From: Candidimonas sp. SYP-B2681
GTDB lineage: Bacteria > Pseudomonadota > Gammaproteobacteria > Burkholderiales > Burkholderiaceae_B
Length of the DNA: 64,000 nucleotides
Reading direction: 5' to 3'
NCBI RefSeq assembly: GCF_003971065.1
Contig: NZ_RYDV01000007.1
Span: 1 to 64,000, forward strand
Made by a program: the position numbers and the translations under genes
In this document: piece by piece, positions 1 to 9,763 of the stretch
Numbering within the stretch: the first letter of the stretch is position 1
How the letters are laid out: the number at the start of each line of letters is the position of its first letter
Notes under the pieces: generated by a model
What the model saw: only the letters and a program-made list of their open reading frames with translations
Told to the model about the DNA's origin: nothing
The model's database searches: none

Positions 1-66
1 CTGCCCACACAACCGGCCAGCCGGATCAGCGAACTGCTGCCGCATAACTGGAAACCCTCTTGTTGA
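1..66 (+). CDS. IS66-family transposase, C-terminal fragment (cut by window edge)
   Basis: The first 21 codons, in frame 1, read through an Ala-Ser-Arg-Ile-Ser-Glu-Leu-Leu-Pro-His-Asn-Trp stretch to a TGA at 64-66. This resembles the C-terminal element of IS66-family DDE transposases, which typically ends in (A/N)RI(D/S)ELLPWNW. The call is supported by the IS66-like terminal inverted repeat that follows at 96-119. The rest of the transposase and any accessory tnpA/tnpB genes would lie left of the window, so whether the element is intact cannot be judged. Assignment rests on a short tail plus the end sequence. Confidence 0.6.
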   Translation: MPTQPASRISELLPHNWKPSC

Positions 67-95
67 GTTAACAGTGTTAACTCCATCGATCCATC

Positions 96-119
96 GAGAC
101 GGGTTGCCCGAACGCTTAC
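96..119. mobile_element. Right terminal inverted repeat of an IS66-family element
   Basis: Read from the outside inwards (minus strand) the end begins GTAAGCGTTCGGGCAACC. The GTAAGCG start is characteristic of IS66-family termini. It lies 30 bp after the transposase stop, as expected for the right end of such an element. The outer boundary would be base 119. The next eight bases (120-127, ttcaaaga) would then be one copy of the 8-bp target duplication; the partner copy is outside the window. Confidence 0.6.
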
Positions 120-150
120 TTCAAAGATTTTTAGAGAGACACTTGTTCGC

Positions 151-190
151 ACTGAACGACTGAACGACTGAACGACTGAACGACTGGGCG
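151..190. repeat. Tandem repeat, five copies of an 8-bp unit
   Basis: Four exact head-to-tail copies of actgaacg are followed by one variant copy (actgggcg). The array sits in the 107-bp spacer between the IS66 end and the maf stop codon. No coding frame explains it. It could be a slippage-prone simple repeat. Confidence 0.9.
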
Positions 191-226
191 CACTGCGCTG
201 GCAGTGTCGTGCTTTAATGTGGCGGC

Positions 227-889
227 TTAAGAAGGCTGATGGCTTGCGAGATACGTGGTGGATGTAGTCGTGTCCAGCGCGGTTTGGAGGAGCCGCCAGG
301 TTTCAAACACGGGCAATCCCATGACGCCGGTATAGCTTCCCGATATGTGCTCAATGAACACGGCTGCCTTGCCTTGTATTCCGTAAGACCCTGCCTTACC
401 GAAGGGTTCCCCCGTCGCGCAATAGTCGTCGATCTCTTCGTCCGTCAGAGTTTTAAAACGGACTTCCGTGATCGATACATCTTCAATAAGAAAATCTTTG
501 TGTGCGAGCACGACGGCCGTGTGAACAGCATGGCTACGGCTGGATAAACGAGCGAGCATGGCACGTGCATCGTCAAGATCCGCTGGTTTACCCAGGATAT
601 CTTGATCCAGTATCACCGTGGTATCGGCTGACAAAAGCGGGCGCTGAGCATCTGCCGAATTTAGCAAGCCTGCTTCATTTTGACTGGTCAGCCAATGCCT
701 TGCACGAATGGCCTTTTCTTTCGCCGTACGCAGGACATAGTCCTGGGGCGTTTCATTGAGCAGTTGCGGTTCGTCTTCTCCTTCAGGAGACGGCACGTGA
801 AGAATCTCGTGCTCGACCCCCATCTGGAGAAGAATTTCATGCCGACGTGGGCTGGCGGAAGCCAGATAAATAACGGGAAATGTCATCAA
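227..889 (-). CDS. maf: Maf family nucleoside triphosphate pyrophosphatase (dTTP/UTP type)
   Basis: This 220-residue protein is a house-cleaning pyrophosphatase that hydrolyses non-canonical or excess NTPs to NMPs in the cytoplasm. The Maf signature YLASASPRR is at residues 8-16, the catalytic-region SADTTV at 87-92 (acidic residue D89) and GKP at 100-102. The late SGSYTGVMGLPVFET block resembles the YhdE (dTTP/UTPase) subgroup more than YceF. Two adjacent Met codons open the frame; either could be used. It is the last gene of a minus-strand run after pyk, 56 bp away. An IS66 end lies about 100 bp past its stop, so the usual downstream neighbour is displaced or outside the window. Confidence 0.93.
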   Translation of the reverse strand: MMTFPVIYLASASPRRHEILLQMGVEHEILHVPSPEGEDEPQLLNETPQDYVLRTAKEKAIRARHWLTSQNEAGLLNSADAQRPLLSADTTVILDQDILGKPADLDDARAMLARLSSRSHAVHTAVVLAHKDFLIEDVSITEVRFKTLTDEEIDDYCATGEPFGKAGSYGIQGKAAVFIEHISGSYTGVMGLPVFETWRLLQTALDTTTSTTYLASHQPS

Positions 890-945
890 TAAACTTGGCG
901 CGCGGCTAGGAAGGCTAGATGGCTATATTGGAAGAGGCAAGCCTG

Positions 946-2382
946 CTAGCTTACCTTCAATATTTTCATGCCGTTCGTCGCGCCACTATAGTTGAAGTCG
1001 CCCTGAGTCAGGATAATCCAGTCGCCTTCCTGCAAAAGCGACTGCTCTTTGAGAATCGCTATGGCTGCTTCACTGACGGACAACCCATCACCACCGGTTG
1101 TATCAAACGCTACGGGGTACACACCGCGAAACATGGCCGCGCGACGTAGCGTTCCAGGGTGGCGCGTGTAGCAATAGATAGGCACGCCGGATCGAATTCG
1201 GGACATGATCAGTGGCGTATGACCACTTTCAGTCAGGGCGATAATAGCTTTGACGCCCGGGAAATGATTAGCCGCATACATGGTAGACAGGGCGATGGTC
1301 TCGTCACAGCGCCTGAAGGTCTCACCAAGGCGATGTTGCGAGCGCGTGGTTACAGGCTCTTGTTCGGCTCCAAGGCACACGCGGGCCATGGCCGCCACCG
1401 CCTCGACAGGGTAGTGTCCCGAGGCGCTTTCGGCAGACAGCATGACCGCATCGGTATAGTCCAGAACCGCGTTGGCGACATCGGACACTTCAGCCCTGGT
1501 CGGCAATGGGCTGTTGATCATGGATTCCATCATCTGCGTTGCGGTGATGACCAGCTTATTATGCGTGCGAGCATGTTGGATTATCCGTTTCTGTATACCG
1601 ACCAGACGGGCATCACCGACTTCTACCCCAAGATCGCCGCGCGCAACCATGACGCCATCGCTGACCAAGATAATTGCGTCTAAAGCGGCGTCATCGGCTA
1701 CCGCTTCGGCTCGCTCAATCTTCGCGATGATCCAGGCCTTGCTTCCCGCGGCTTCAACCAGCCTGCGCGCTTCCTCGATATCGCTGCCGTAGCGCGGGAA
1801 AGATACCGCAACATAATCCATTTCAAGCTCGGCAGCGAGCTTGATGTCCTCCCGGTCCTTATCTGTAAGGCTGGGTGCTGAAATTCCGCCGCCGCGCCGG
1901 TTTATACCCTTGTTATTGGACAGCGGGCCGCCCACCGTGACAACGCAGTGCACGGCGTGTTCTTCCACGTTTTGGACCAGTAATACAACACGGCCGTCAT
2001 CCAGTAATAATTCGTCGCCTACATGGCAATCGCGCACCAGGCTCGGGTAATCAATGCCGACGATAGTTTCGTTACCTTGATCCGAAGGGTGCGAGTTCGA
2101 TAGGGTGAAAGGGTCACCGGCTTTAAGGTTTATTTTGGTGTTAGTGAACCGGGCGATGCGGATCTTTGGGCCCTGAAGGTCGCCCATGATGGCCACATGC
2201 GTGCCCAGCTTTGCCGATAGGGATCGAACCAGTTCAACGCGCTTGCGGTGATCTTCCGGTTCGCCATGCGAAAAGTTCAGGCGGGCGACGTCCATGCCGG
2301 CACGGATCAATTGTTCGACTATGTCGGGACTGGAACTGGCTGGACCTAAGGTTGCTACGATTTTACTGCGGCGTTTAATCAT
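946..2382 (-). CDS. pyk: Pyruvate kinase
   Basis: This enzyme transfers phosphate from phosphoenolpyruvate to ADP in the last step of glycolysis. The 478-residue length is normal for bacterial pyruvate kinase. Conserved features are the N-terminal TLGPASSS and AGMDVARLNFSHG blocks (residues 11-40), the catalytic lysine K221 within IIAKIERAEAV, the MVARGDLGVEVG loop, and ATQMMESM. The start at 2382 directly precedes MIKRRSKIVATLGP, which matches the family N-terminus. It lies 42 bp after rlmH and 56 bp before maf on the same strand, so cotranscription is plausible. No regulatory site was recognised. Confidence 0.97.
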   Translation of the reverse strand: MIKRRSKIVATLGPASSSPDIVEQLIRAGMDVARLNFSHGEPEDHRKRVELVRSLSAKLGTHVAIMGDLQGPKIRIARFTNTKINLKAGDPFTLSNSHPSDQGNETIVGIDYPSLVRDCHVGDELLLDDGRVVLLVQNVEEHAVHCVVTVGGPLSNNKGINRRGGGISAPSLTDKDREDIKLAAELEMDYVAVSFPRYGSDIEEARRLVEAAGSKAWIIAKIERAEAVADDAALDAIILVSDGVMVARGDLGVEVGDARLVGIQKRIIQHARTHNKLVITATQMMESMINSPLPTRAEVSDVANAVLDYTDAVMLSAESASGHYPVEAVAAMARVCLGAEQEPVTTRSQHRLGETFRRCDETIALSTMYAANHFPGVKAIIALTESGHTPLIMSRIRSGVPIYCYTRHPGTLRRAAMFRGVYPVAFDTTGGDGLSVSEAAIAILKEQSLLQEGDWIILTQGDFNYSGATNGMKILKVS

Positions 2383-2424
2383 GACTGCGGTGGCTCCATA
2401 AGTTTGAGCACTCAGCCCGGAAAC

Positions 2425-2895
2425 TCAGGCGCGGTGGTATGGGTGACCGGTCATGATAGCCCAGGCCCGATAGAGTTGCTCGGCCAAAATCACTCGCACC
2501 ATAGGGTGAGGCAGGGTAAGCGAAGAAAGGCGCACCCTTCCGCTGCAGCTTTGTTTCAAGGCGGCATCCAAGCCATCGGGCCCGCCTATCAAGAAAGCGA
2601 TATCCTGGCCGCTGCCACGCCAGTTTTCGAGTTCGTGGGCGAGGCCCATAGTGTCCATATCTTTGCCATGTTCATCAAGGGCAATTCGGGTGGCACTGGG
2701 CGGTAGGGCGGCTTCGATGCGACGGGCCTCGGCCTGCATCATTTGAGCGGCGGTCTTGCCAGAAGTACGGGGCTCCGGCTTGACCTCTTTAAGTTCGATC
2801 GCACAATCGGCAGGCATGCGTCGTGCATAATCGCGCCAGGCAGTTTCCACCCAGTCGGGCATACGCACCCCTACCGCGACTACGACGAGTTTCAT
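2425..2895 (-). CDS. rlmH: 23S rRNA (pseudouridine1915-N3)-methyltransferase RlmH
   Basis: RlmH is a SPOUT-class methyltransferase that methylates pseudouridine 1915 in helix 69 of 23S rRNA on assembled 70S ribosomes, using S-adenosylmethionine. The protein has the usual size (156 residues) and start (MKLVVVAVG). The knot-forming SAM-binding segment FLIGGPDG is at residues 101-108, and the C-terminal [17 protein letters not shown] is intact. It begins only 9 bp after the rsfS stop. The rsfS-rlmH pairing is widespread in bacteria and supports both names. Confidence 0.97.
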   Translation of the reverse strand: MKLVVVAVGVRMPDWVETAWRDYARRMPADCAIELKEVKPEPRTSGKTAAQMMQAEARRIEAALPPSATRIALDEHGKDMDTMGLAHELENWRGSGQDIAFLIGGPDGLDAALKQSCSGRVRLSSLTLPHPMVRVILAEQLYRAWAIMTGHPYHRA

Positions 2896-2904
2896 TGTTT
2901 GCTG

Positions 2905-3303
2905 TTATTCGTCGTCGTTGTAGTCGAACGATTCAGGCATGCTTGGCTGAGTCGATTGCGGCAGCAGCTTCACATTTACGGGCCTGCCGCCCCAGATCTC
3001 TTCAAGATTGTAGTATTGGCGAATGGCCGGTGTCATGCAATGAACAACGATGTCGCCCAGGTCGACAAGCACCCATTCCCCGGTATCCTGGCCTTCGAAG
3101 GCGATGATCGGTATTTTGCTTTCCCGGGCGCTATCGGCGACGCTGGACGCAATCGCGCGCGTTTGACGATTGGAGGAACCCGAGGTAATGATTACGCGGT
3201 CGAACAAGCCGGTAATGTGTGTGGTGTTGAAGATTTTGATGTCTTGTGCTTTGACGTCTTCAAGGGCGTCTATAACAAGGCGTTGCAGTTTTTGAATATC
3301 CAT
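2905..3303 (-). CDS. rsfS: Ribosomal silencing factor RsfS
   Basis: RsfS binds L14 on the large subunit and blocks subunit joining during starvation. The sequence MDIQKLQRLVIDALEDVKAQ is the family N-terminus. Downstream are the conserved DRVIITSGSSNRQTRAIA and the WVLVDLGDIVVHCM core. I chose the ATG at 3303 (132 residues) over an in-frame upstream ATG at 3333. The ten extra residues are not family-like, and the upstream start would overlap nadD. Neither start has a strong Shine-Dalgarno sequence. The gene lies between nadD and rlmH. Confidence 0.93.
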   Translation of the reverse strand: MDIQKLQRLVIDALEDVKAQDIKIFNTTHITGLFDRVIITSGSSNRQTRAIASSVADSARESKIPIIAFEGQDTGEWVLVDLGDIVVHCMTPAIRQYYNLEEIWGGRPVNVKLLPQSTQPSMPESFDYNDDE

Positions 3304-3325
3304 GGGTGAACTATACAATGAGTCG

Positions 3326-3931
3326 TTAGGCAACAGGCGCTAGATAGAGCCCATTTCGTTGAATATATTGCGCCACAGCAACATCCAGCAATCCATCTGT
3401 GGAATCGCCGCGGGCGAGCCGGCGACGTATCTGGGTTGCGGAAATCGTGCTGGGCTCGAAGGGTAATTCGACAAGTTCGCGCCCCGTTTGGCGAAGATGT
3501 TGTGCCAGCGGCTGGGGCGCAATCAGTGGTGTGCCAGGACGCTTCGCAACGGCCAATGTGACTAAGTCAGCGATCTCCTGCCAACAATGCCACGAGCAAA
3601 AATTTTGCAGCTGATCGGATCCGAGTATCCAGTATCGGTCGGTACTGTCTGAAATCTGCCTAAGTGTGTCGATGGTGTAGGTCGTTCCGCCCCGGTGGAT
3701 CTCGATAGGATTAACATGCAGGTGAGGATGGTTCTGCGTCGCAATTTCGAGCATCGCAAGGCGTTGCTCTCCGGTGGCAGTCAATGGATTTCGTTGCCAT
3801 GGATCGGCAGCCGGAATCAGCTGAACGTTATCAAGGTCTAGCGTAAGTCTGGCTGTTTCAGCCAACGCAATATGGGCCAAATGCACAGGATCGAAGCTCC
3901 CGCCCAGCAATCCTGATTTCCTTATAGCCAT
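3326..3931 (-). CDS. nadD: Nicotinate-nucleotide adenylyltransferase NadD
   Basis: NadD adenylates nicotinate mononucleotide to deamido-NAD in NAD biosynthesis. The nucleotidyltransferase motif [11 protein letters not shown] is at residues 10-20, and the second family motif [10 protein letters not shown] is near the C-terminus. The start at 3931 (201 residues) is preferred over an open frame reaching 4003, because the upstream 24 residues precede the conserved LLGGSFDP block without similarity and lie wholly inside hemF. From 3931 it overlaps the hemF end by 10 bp, suggesting translational coupling. Confidence 0.95.
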   Translation of the reverse strand: MAIRKSGLLGGSFDPVHLAHIALAETARLTLDLDNVQLIPAADPWQRNPLTATGEQRLAMLEIATQNHPHLHVNPIEIHRGGTTYTIDTLRQISDSTDRYWILGSDQLQNFCSWHCWQEIADLVTLAVAKRPGTPLIAPQPLAQHLRQTGRELVELPFEPSTISATQIRRRLARGDSTDGLLDVAVAQYIQRNGLYLAPVA

Positions 3932-4827
3932 TGACGTGGTTTCAGGTAGTCCGACAATGCCGCCTCGGGTGTGCCCGCTTCGGGAGTCCAGCAATAGCGC
4001 CACGCGGCCATGGGCGGCATCGAAAGCAAGATGGACTCGGTGCGTCCGCCCGACTGAAGGCCAAACAGGGTACCTCGGTCGAAGACAAGGTTGAACTCGA
4101 CGTAGCGTCCGCGACGATAGGCTTGGAAGTCGCGCTGCTTTTCCGTATAGGGCATTTGCTGCCGTTTTTCCACAATAGGCATATACGCGTTCAGTAAGGA
4201 ATCGCCCACCGAGCGGGTCAATGCAAAGCTGTGGTCGAATCCGTTTTCGTTCAAGTCGTCGAAGAAAAGGCCCCCAACGCCGCGGGTTTCACCACGATGC
4301 TTCAGATAAAAATACTCATCGCACCATTCTTTATAAGCGTGGTATTTACCGACGCCAAATGGTTCTACGGCATCGTGACAAACCTGATGAAAGTGTCGCA
4401 CGTCGTCTTCGAAGGCATAAAACGGTGTCAAGTCGAGGCCGCCGCCGAACCAGAATACGTCTTCTTCGCTTTCTTGATTGGCCCGGGCCACAAAAAGCCG
4501 GACATTCATGTGGACGGTAGGCACATAAGGATTCCGAGGGTGCAGAACCATAGATACTCCCATGGCTTCCCACGAACGGCCGGTTAATTCACGGCGATGT
4601 GCGGTGGCAGACGGCGGTAATGTTTTGCCCTGTACATGGCTGAACAGTACGCCAGCACGCTCGAATACCGCGCCGCCCTCTAGATAGCGCGACAAGCCTC
4701 CACCGCCTTCTTCACGGGCCCATCGGTCTGATTGGAAACTGCTGCCATCGACGTTTTCCAGAGCCGCTACGATACGTGCCTGCAAATCAATAAAATAATC
4801 GTAGGCGGTTGAAATGGGAACGGTCAT
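3922..4827 (-). CDS. hemF: Oxygen-dependent coproporphyrinogen-III oxidase HemF
   Basis: HemF oxidatively decarboxylates coproporphyrinogen III to protoporphyrinogen IX using O2. The start at 4827 gives 301 residues, the normal family length, and has a GGAAG Shine-Dalgarno sequence 6-8 bp upstream. An open frame extends to 4980, but the extra 51 residues are low-complexity and not family-like. Recognisable blocks include [44 protein letters not shown] and the C-terminal [12 protein letters not shown]. It follows purD by 43 bp and overlaps nadD. Requirement for O2 fits the respiratory genes elsewhere in the window. Confidence 0.96.
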   Translation of the reverse strand: MTVPISTAYDYFIDLQARIVAALENVDGSSFQSDRWAREEGGGGLSRYLEGGAVFERAGVLFSHVQGKTLPPSATAHRRELTGRSWEAMGVSMVLHPRNPYVPTVHMNVRLFVARANQESEEDVFWFGGGLDLTPFYAFEDDVRHFHQVCHDAVEPFGVGKYHAYKEWCDEYFYLKHRGETRGVGGLFFDDLNENGFDHSFALTRSVGDSLLNAYMPIVEKRQQMPYTEKQRDFQAYRRGRYVEFNLVFDRGTLFGLQSGGRTESILLSMPPMAAWRYCWTPEAGTPEAALSDYLKPRQWL

Positions 4828-4870
4828 GGAAAAGGCTTCCTTGTGTTTCGTGCCGAAGCAGGGCGATGTG

Positions 4871-6166
4871 TCATGTGGAGCTAGCTGCGGCCGGTATGGC
4901 ACGCCATCCGATATCTGTGCGGTATTGCTGGCCGTCGAAGTGGGTCTGGGCGATTGCTGCGTATGCCGCAGATTGTGCACGTTTTACGGAGTCGGCCAAG
5001 ACGGTAACGCAGAGCACCCGGCCACCCGCTGTTTTTAGTACGCCATTATCCAGCGTCGTCCCTGCATGGAACACCATACATTCGTCGGTGTCCTGAGGCA
5101 AGCGGCTGATCGTGTCGCCGGTCCCCGGTGTACCGGGGTAGTTGTGGGCAGCCAATACCACCCCTAAGGCAGTGCGACGATCCCAGTCGATCGTGGCTTC
5201 GCTTAGCCGGCCCGTAACGGCAAGTTCGAATACCTGCGCCAAGTCGCTTTTTATGCGCATCACGATGGGCTGGGTTTCCGGGTCGCCCATGCGGCAATTG
5301 AACTCAAGCACCTTTATCGAGCGCGTTGTGTCGGTTCCGCTGCCTATCATAAGCCCCGCATACAGAAAGCCCGTGAAAGGTATGCCATCCTTGGCCATGC
5401 CGGAGATCGTTGGATGAATGACTTCACGCATGATCCGGTTATGCAGTGCCGGACTGATTACGGGCGCTGGGGAATAGGCTCCCATACCACCCGTATTAGG
5501 GCCTTCGTCATGGTCTTTAAGACGCTTGTGGTCTTGGCTGGTCGCCAATGGCAGTATGCTACTTCCGTCACACATTACGATGAAGCTCGCTTCTTCGCCC
5601 ACCAGACATTCCTCGATAACGACGCGTGCTCCGGCAGCACCCAGCGATCCGTCGCCTAGCATTTGATCTATGGCTTCACATGCCTCGTCGGTGGTGTTTG
5701 CCACGACGACGCCTTTGCCCGCTGCCAGTCCGTCGGCTTTGACAACGATCGGAGCCCCTTGGGCCAAGATATAGGCCTTGGCTTGAATCGGATCGGTAAA
5801 GGTTTGGTAGTCTGCAGTAGGAATCTGATGGCGTACCAGAAACGCCTTGGCAAAGTCTTTCGAGCTTTCCAGCTGTGCCGCTGCCTGTGTGGGGCCAAAA
5901 ATCTTCAGTCCAGCCAGCAAGAAAGCATCGACGATACCGGCTGCCAACGGCGCTTCGGGGCCGACCACCGTGAAGGCGATCTTCTCGTTTTTTGCGAACG
6001 CAATAAGTTCGTCGATATCGCTCAATGGAACGTTTTGCAACATAGGTGTGCGCGCTGTTCCGCCGTTTCCGGGAGCAACGTATACCGTCTCGACACGCGC
6101 AGACTTCGCCAGACCCCAGGCTAAAGCATGTTCGCGGCCACCGCCACCGATTACAAGTAATTTCAT
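4871..6166 (-). CDS. purD: Phosphoribosylamine--glycine ligase PurD
   Basis: PurD is the ATP-grasp ligase that makes glycinamide ribonucleotide, the second step of de novo purine synthesis. The start [19 protein letters not shown] and the 431-residue length are typical. Also present are [15 protein letters not shown], the [10 protein letters not shown] segment, [10 protein letters not shown] and [12 protein letters not shown]. It lies between yebC (68 bp upstream) and hemF (43 bp downstream), all on the minus strand. No purine-responsive operator was identified. Confidence 0.97.
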   Translation of the reverse strand: MKLLVIGGGGREHALAWGLAKSARVETVYVAPGNGGTARTPMLQNVPLSDIDELIAFAKNEKIAFTVVGPEAPLAAGIVDAFLLAGLKIFGPTQAAAQLESSKDFAKAFLVRHQIPTADYQTFTDPIQAKAYILAQGAPIVVKADGLAAGKGVVVANTTDEACEAIDQMLGDGSLGAAGARVVIEECLVGEEASFIVMCDGSSILPLATSQDHKRLKDHDEGPNTGGMGAYSPAPVISPALHNRIMREVIHPTISGMAKDGIPFTGFLYAGLMIGSGTDTTRSIKVLEFNCRMGDPETQPIVMRIKSDLAQVFELAVTGRLSEATIDWDRRTALGVVLAAHNYPGTPGTGDTISRLPQDTDECMVFHAGTTLDNGVLKTAGGRVLCVTVLADSVKRAQSAAYAAIAQTHFDGQQYRTDIGWRAIPAAASST

Positions 6167-6234
6167 AGTAAGAGAAGAAAGATGCTGTTTAGGCGATTGG
6201 TTATAGTAAAAGCTGAAGAAGGGGACCTGTGTCC

Positions 6235-6966
6235 CTATTCCGACTCATTCAGAACGGCGGTGGTATAGACCTCCTGGACATCGTCCAGGCCCTCCAGCAC
6301 ATCTAGCATTTTTTGCATTTTGATGGCATCTTCACCGGTAAGCTCGGTTTCGCTCAAGGCCTTCATGATGATACCTTGCTCTTCAGGAACGAGCGAGGCC
6401 TGCTCGAAGGCGGTCTTGACCGCCGCATAATCGGCAGGCGAGCATATGACTTCAATAACGCCGTCTTCATCTGTCTGGACGTCTTCTGCCCCGGCTTCAA
6501 GTGCCGCTTCCATTACGAGCTCTTCCGAGGTGCCAGGTGCGAACAAAAACTGGCCACAATGCTGGAACATAAACGCGACCGATCCTTCCTGGCCCAGGTT
6601 GCCGCCGTGTTTGCTTAATGCGTGTCGAACCTCGGCCACCGTACGTATGCGGTTGTCGGTCATGCAGTCGACAATAACGGCGGCCCCGCCTATGCCATAG
6701 CCTTCATAGCGAATTTCTTCGTAGTTGGTGCCATCGACTCCGCCTGCACCGCGCTGTATCGCGCGCTGGATGTTTTCTTTCGGCATGTTGGCTGCCATGC
6801 CTTTATCCCATGCCATGCGCAAGCGCGGGTTGGTATCCGGGTCAGCACCACCGGCGCGTGCCGCGACGGTGATTTCGCGGATGATCTTTGTCCAGAGCTT
6901 GCCCCGTTTGGCATCTTGGCGACCCTTGCGGTGCTGGATATTCGCCCATTTACTGTGACCGGCCAT
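6235..6966 (-). CDS. YebC/PmpR family protein (transcriptional regulator or ribosome-associated factor)
   Basis: This 243-residue protein begins [20 protein letters not shown], the strict hallmark of the YebC family. It also carries the [17 protein letters not shown] and [17 protein letters not shown] blocks. Family members have been described as DNA-binding regulators (PmpR) and, more recently, as translation factors that relieve ribosome stalling; the sequence alone does not choose between these. It is the first gene of the minus-strand housekeeping run and is divergent from the YjgR-like ATPase, with 112 bp between the starts. A small 5-bp GGGAC/GTCCC hairpin covers its stop codon. Confidence 0.95.
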   Translation of the reverse strand: MAGHSKWANIQHRKGRQDAKRGKLWTKIIREITVAARAGGADPDTNPRLRMAWDKGMAANMPKENIQRAIQRGAGGVDGTNYEEIRYEGYGIGGAAVIVDCMTDNRIRTVAEVRHALSKHGGNLGQEGSVAFMFQHCGQFLFAPGTSEELVMEAALEAGAEDVQTDEDGVIEVICSPADYAAVKTAFEQASLVPEEQGIIMKALSETELTGEDAIKMQKMLDVLEGLDDVQEVYTTAVLNESE

Positions 6967-7078
6967 AAAGTGTCATTACATTGAAGGTAAAGAAGGTGAT
7001 TTTACCGCGTGCAGAGGAAGGAGCATCGAATTACACTTGGGCATTCCCTTTACCCCTGTTCCGGAATGGTAAATACAT

Positions 7079-8593
7079 ATGGCCGAGCCTATCGTTATTG
7101 CAAAAAATGACCACGCGGAAGCACTCCTGCTTCCTCAACTTGCCAACCGACACGGCTGTATTACGGGGGCTACCGGAACGGGAAAGACCGTTACCTTGCA
7201 AGTGTTAGCGGAAGCGTTTTCCCGTATGGGTACGCCAGTATTCCTGGCAGACGTAAAGGGTGACTTAAGCGGAATTTCACAAGCGGGCGTGGCCAGCCCC
7301 AAGCTGCAAGAACGGCTCGCCAAATTAGGGTTGCCCGAGCCGGCGTGGGGCGGCAACCCCGTCGTCCTCTGGGACATCTTTGGCGAGCAGGGGCACCCCG
7401 TACGGGCCACCGTTTCCGACATGGGGCCATTGCTGTTGGCTCGTATGTTGGAACTTAACGATACGCAGGAAGGAGTCCTTAGCCTTGTCTTCAAAGTCGC
7501 CGACGACGAAGGTCACTTGATACTGGACCTTAAAGATCTGCGAGCCATGATGCAAGACGTCGCTGACCGGGCAACAGAATTGCGTACTCGCTATGGCAAT
7601 GTTTCTTCTGCCTCGATTGGGGCGATTCAGCGCAGCCTGTTGCGGCTCGAATCGCAAGGCGCCGATCAATTTTTCGGTGAGCCTATGCTGGATATTTTTG
7701 ACTGGATCCGCGTCAACGAAAAAGGTCAGGGAATCATCAATATTCTGGCCGCCGACAAGCTCATGCAGTCGCCGCGTCTGTATGCCGTGTTCTTATTGTG
7801 GATGCTGGCAGACTTGTACGAAGGCCTGCCAGAAGTCGGCGATCCTGAAAAACCGAAGTTCGTGTTCTTCTTCGATGAAGCTCATCTTTTATTCAACGAT
7901 GCGCCCAAGGCCTTACTCGAGAAAATCGAGCAGGTTGTGCGCCTGGTTCGTTCCAAAGGGGTAGGGATTTACTTCGTCACACAAAATCCACTGGACATCC
8001 CTGATACCGTATTGGGCCAGCTCGGAAACCGGGTACAACACGCGTTACGGGCGTTTACTCCCCGCGACCAAAAGGCGGTAAAGACAGCGGCTCAAACTAT
8101 GCGTCCCAACCCGTCTCTCGATATCGAGGCGGCCATAACCGAACTGGGTGTGGGCGAGGCGTTGGTGTCAATGCTTGATCCCAAGGGTCGTCCCACCGTT
8201 ACTGAACGAGTTTGGATGTTCGCCCCCGGCAGTCGTATTGGTCCGGCAGCCGATGCCGAGCGGCTGGCGATACGCAATGCCTCGCTGTTGGGCGGGAAGT
8301 ACGACAGAATGGTCGATCGTGAATCGGCTTACGAAATTTTGAAAAAGCGGGCAGACGAACTCACCCTCAACGATCCCGCTAAGCCAGGCGAAGCGAAGAG
8401 TAATTCAGCTGGCAACGCCGACGCGGCGAATAGCGGTCTTATGGGCACCGTAAGCGACTTTCTTTTTGGCTCTACCGGTCCGCGTGGCGGGCGCCGCGAC
8501 GGTGTCGTACAGTCAGTCGTTAAAAGCGTTGCACGCCGTACCGCGAACGAATTGATACGCGGCGTGCTGGGGTCGCTCCGGGGGCGCCGCTAA
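7079..8593 (+). CDS. HerA/YjgR-type P-loop ATPase (DUF853 family)
   Basis: This is a 504-residue ATPase related to E. coli YjgR and the HerA/FtsK clade; its physiological role is not established. Walker A (GATGTGKT) is at residues 30-37 and Walker B (FVFFFDEAH) ends at D266-E267. An [11 protein letters not shown] sensor-like segment and an arginine-containing QNPLD...[14 protein letters not shown] block follow. The C-terminus is a variable, Gly/Arg-rich tail. It stands alone on the plus strand, divergent from yebC and about 100 bp before ttuC. No partner nuclease (NurA-like) or restriction gene is nearby, so I do not infer a defence role. Confidence 0.9.
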   Translation: MAEPIVIAKNDHAEALLLPQLANRHGCITGATGTGKTVTLQVLAEAFSRMGTPVFLADVKGDLSGISQAGVASPKLQERLAKLGLPEPAWGGNPVVLWDIFGEQGHPVRATVSDMGPLLLARMLELNDTQEGVLSLVFKVADDEGHLILDLKDLRAMMQDVADRATELRTRYGNVSSASIGAIQRSLLRLESQGADQFFGEPMLDIFDWIRVNEKGQGIINILAADKLMQSPRLYAVFLLWMLADLYEGLPEVGDPEKPKFVFFFDEAHLLFNDAPKALLEKIEQVVRLVRSKGVGIYFVTQNPLDIPDTVLGQLGNRVQHALRAFTPRDQKAVKTAAQTMRPNPSLDIEAAITELGVGEALVSMLDPKGRPTVTERVWMFAPGSRIGPAADAERLAIRNASLLGGKYDRMVDRESAYEILKKRADELTLNDPAKPGEAKSNSAGNADAANSGLMGTVSDFLFGSTGPRGGRRDGVVQSVVKSVARRTANELIRGVLGSLRGRR

Positions 8594-8695
8594 CGCCTGA
8601 TAATTTTGCCTTGGCGTCGCAACAGCAAATATGTCCGAATCTTTTACTTATTTAACTCAGTAATCGTTTAACTTAAAAATAAAGAGAGAACCACA

Positions 8696-9763
8696 GTGTC
8701 GAAAGTTCATAAAGTCGCGGTAATCGCTGGCGATGGTATTGGTAAAGAAGTGATGCCCGAAGGCTTGCGCGTCATGGAAGCCGTTGCTAGCCGGCATGGC
8801 ATACAGTTTGAATGGGATGTTCTGGACTGGAGTTGCGATTATTACGCGAAACATGGCCGCATGATGCCTGAAGATTGGAAAGAGCGCCTTAGCGATCGGG
8901 AAGCGATATTCTTCGGTGCAATTGGCTGGCCCGATCTGGTACCTGACCATGTCGCCTTGTGGGAATCGCTATTCAAATTTCGTCGTGAATTCGATCAATA
9001 CATCAACTTGCGTCCGGTTCGCTTGATGCCCGGGGTGAAGTCGCCGCTGGCGGACCGCAAGCCTGGTGATATCGACTTTTTCATTGTGCGCGAAAATACC
9101 GAAGGCGAATATTCCAATAGCGGCGGGCGGCTGTTCGAGGGCACCCAGCGTGAAGTCGTTATTCAGGAAAGCGTTTTTACGCGCGTGGGGGCCGAACGCG
9201 TCCTGAAATTTGCCTTTGAGCTTGCACAAAAGCGTGGCAAACATCTTACGGCGGCCACGAAATCGAATGGTATATCGATTTCCATGCCTTGGTGGGACGA
9301 ACGCGTCGCTGAAATGGCGCAGCAGTATCCCGATGTGCGCTGGGATAAATACCATATCGATATTCTTTGTGCCCATTTCGTGCAGCATCCCGACTGGTTC
9401 GACGTGGTGGTTGCGTCCAACCTTTTTGGCGATATTTTGTCTGACTTGGGCCCGGCTTGCACGGGTACGATCGGTATCGCCCCATCGGCCAACCTTAATC
9501 CGGAACGCACGTTTCCATCGCTGTTCGAACCCGTGCACGGTTCGGCGCCCGACATTTACGGCAAAGGCATTGCCAACCCTATCGGCCAGATCTGGAGCGG
9601 GGCGATGATGCTCGATTTTCTGGGCTACCCGGAAGCAGCGAAGGAAGTAGTCAAGGCCATCGAAACGGTACTTGAAAACGGTCCTCGTACGCCGGATATG
9701 CGCGGAAACGCCAGCACGCAGGAAGTCGGCAAGGCGGTGGCCGACCTTATTGCGAAGGGTTAA
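8696..9763 (+). CDS. ttuC: Tartrate dehydrogenase / D-malate dehydrogenase (decarboxylating)
   Basis: This is an NAD-dependent beta-decarboxylating dehydrogenase of the isopropylmalate/isocitrate family. The opening VAVIAGDGIGKEVMPEG, the INLRPVRLMPGV segment, the VRENTEGEYSN motif and the ASNLFGDILSDLG Mg-binding loop are clear. The WDVLDWSCDYYAKHGRMMP stretch is typical of the tartrate/D-malate branch rather than LeuB. It starts with GTG, preceded by an AAAGAGAG ribosome-binding site. It overlaps the convergent EamA transporter gene by 17 bp at the 3' end. Substrate preference (L-tartrate, meso-tartrate or D-malate) cannot be settled from sequence. Confidence 0.92.
   Translation: MSKVHKVAVIAGDGIGKEVMPEGLRVMEAVASRHGIQFEWDVLDWSCDYYAKHGRMMPEDWKERLSDREAIFFGAIGWPDLVPDHVALWESLFKFRREFDQYINLRPVRLMPGVKSPLADRKPGDIDFFIVRENTEGEYSNSGGRLFEGTQREVVIQESVFTRVGAERVLKFAFELAQKRGKHLTAATKSNGISISMPWWDERVAEMAQQYPDVRWDKYHIDILCAHFVQHPDWFDVVVASNLFGDILSDLGPACTGTIGIAPSANLNPERTFPSLFEPVHGSAPDIYGKGIANPIGQIWSGAMMLDFLGYPEAAKEVVKAIETVLENGPRTPDMRGNASTQEVGKAVADLIAKG

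Noticed and set aside
4828-4980. N-terminal extension of HemF
   Set aside because: The extra 51 residues are low-complexity; the GGAAG site and normal length support 4827.
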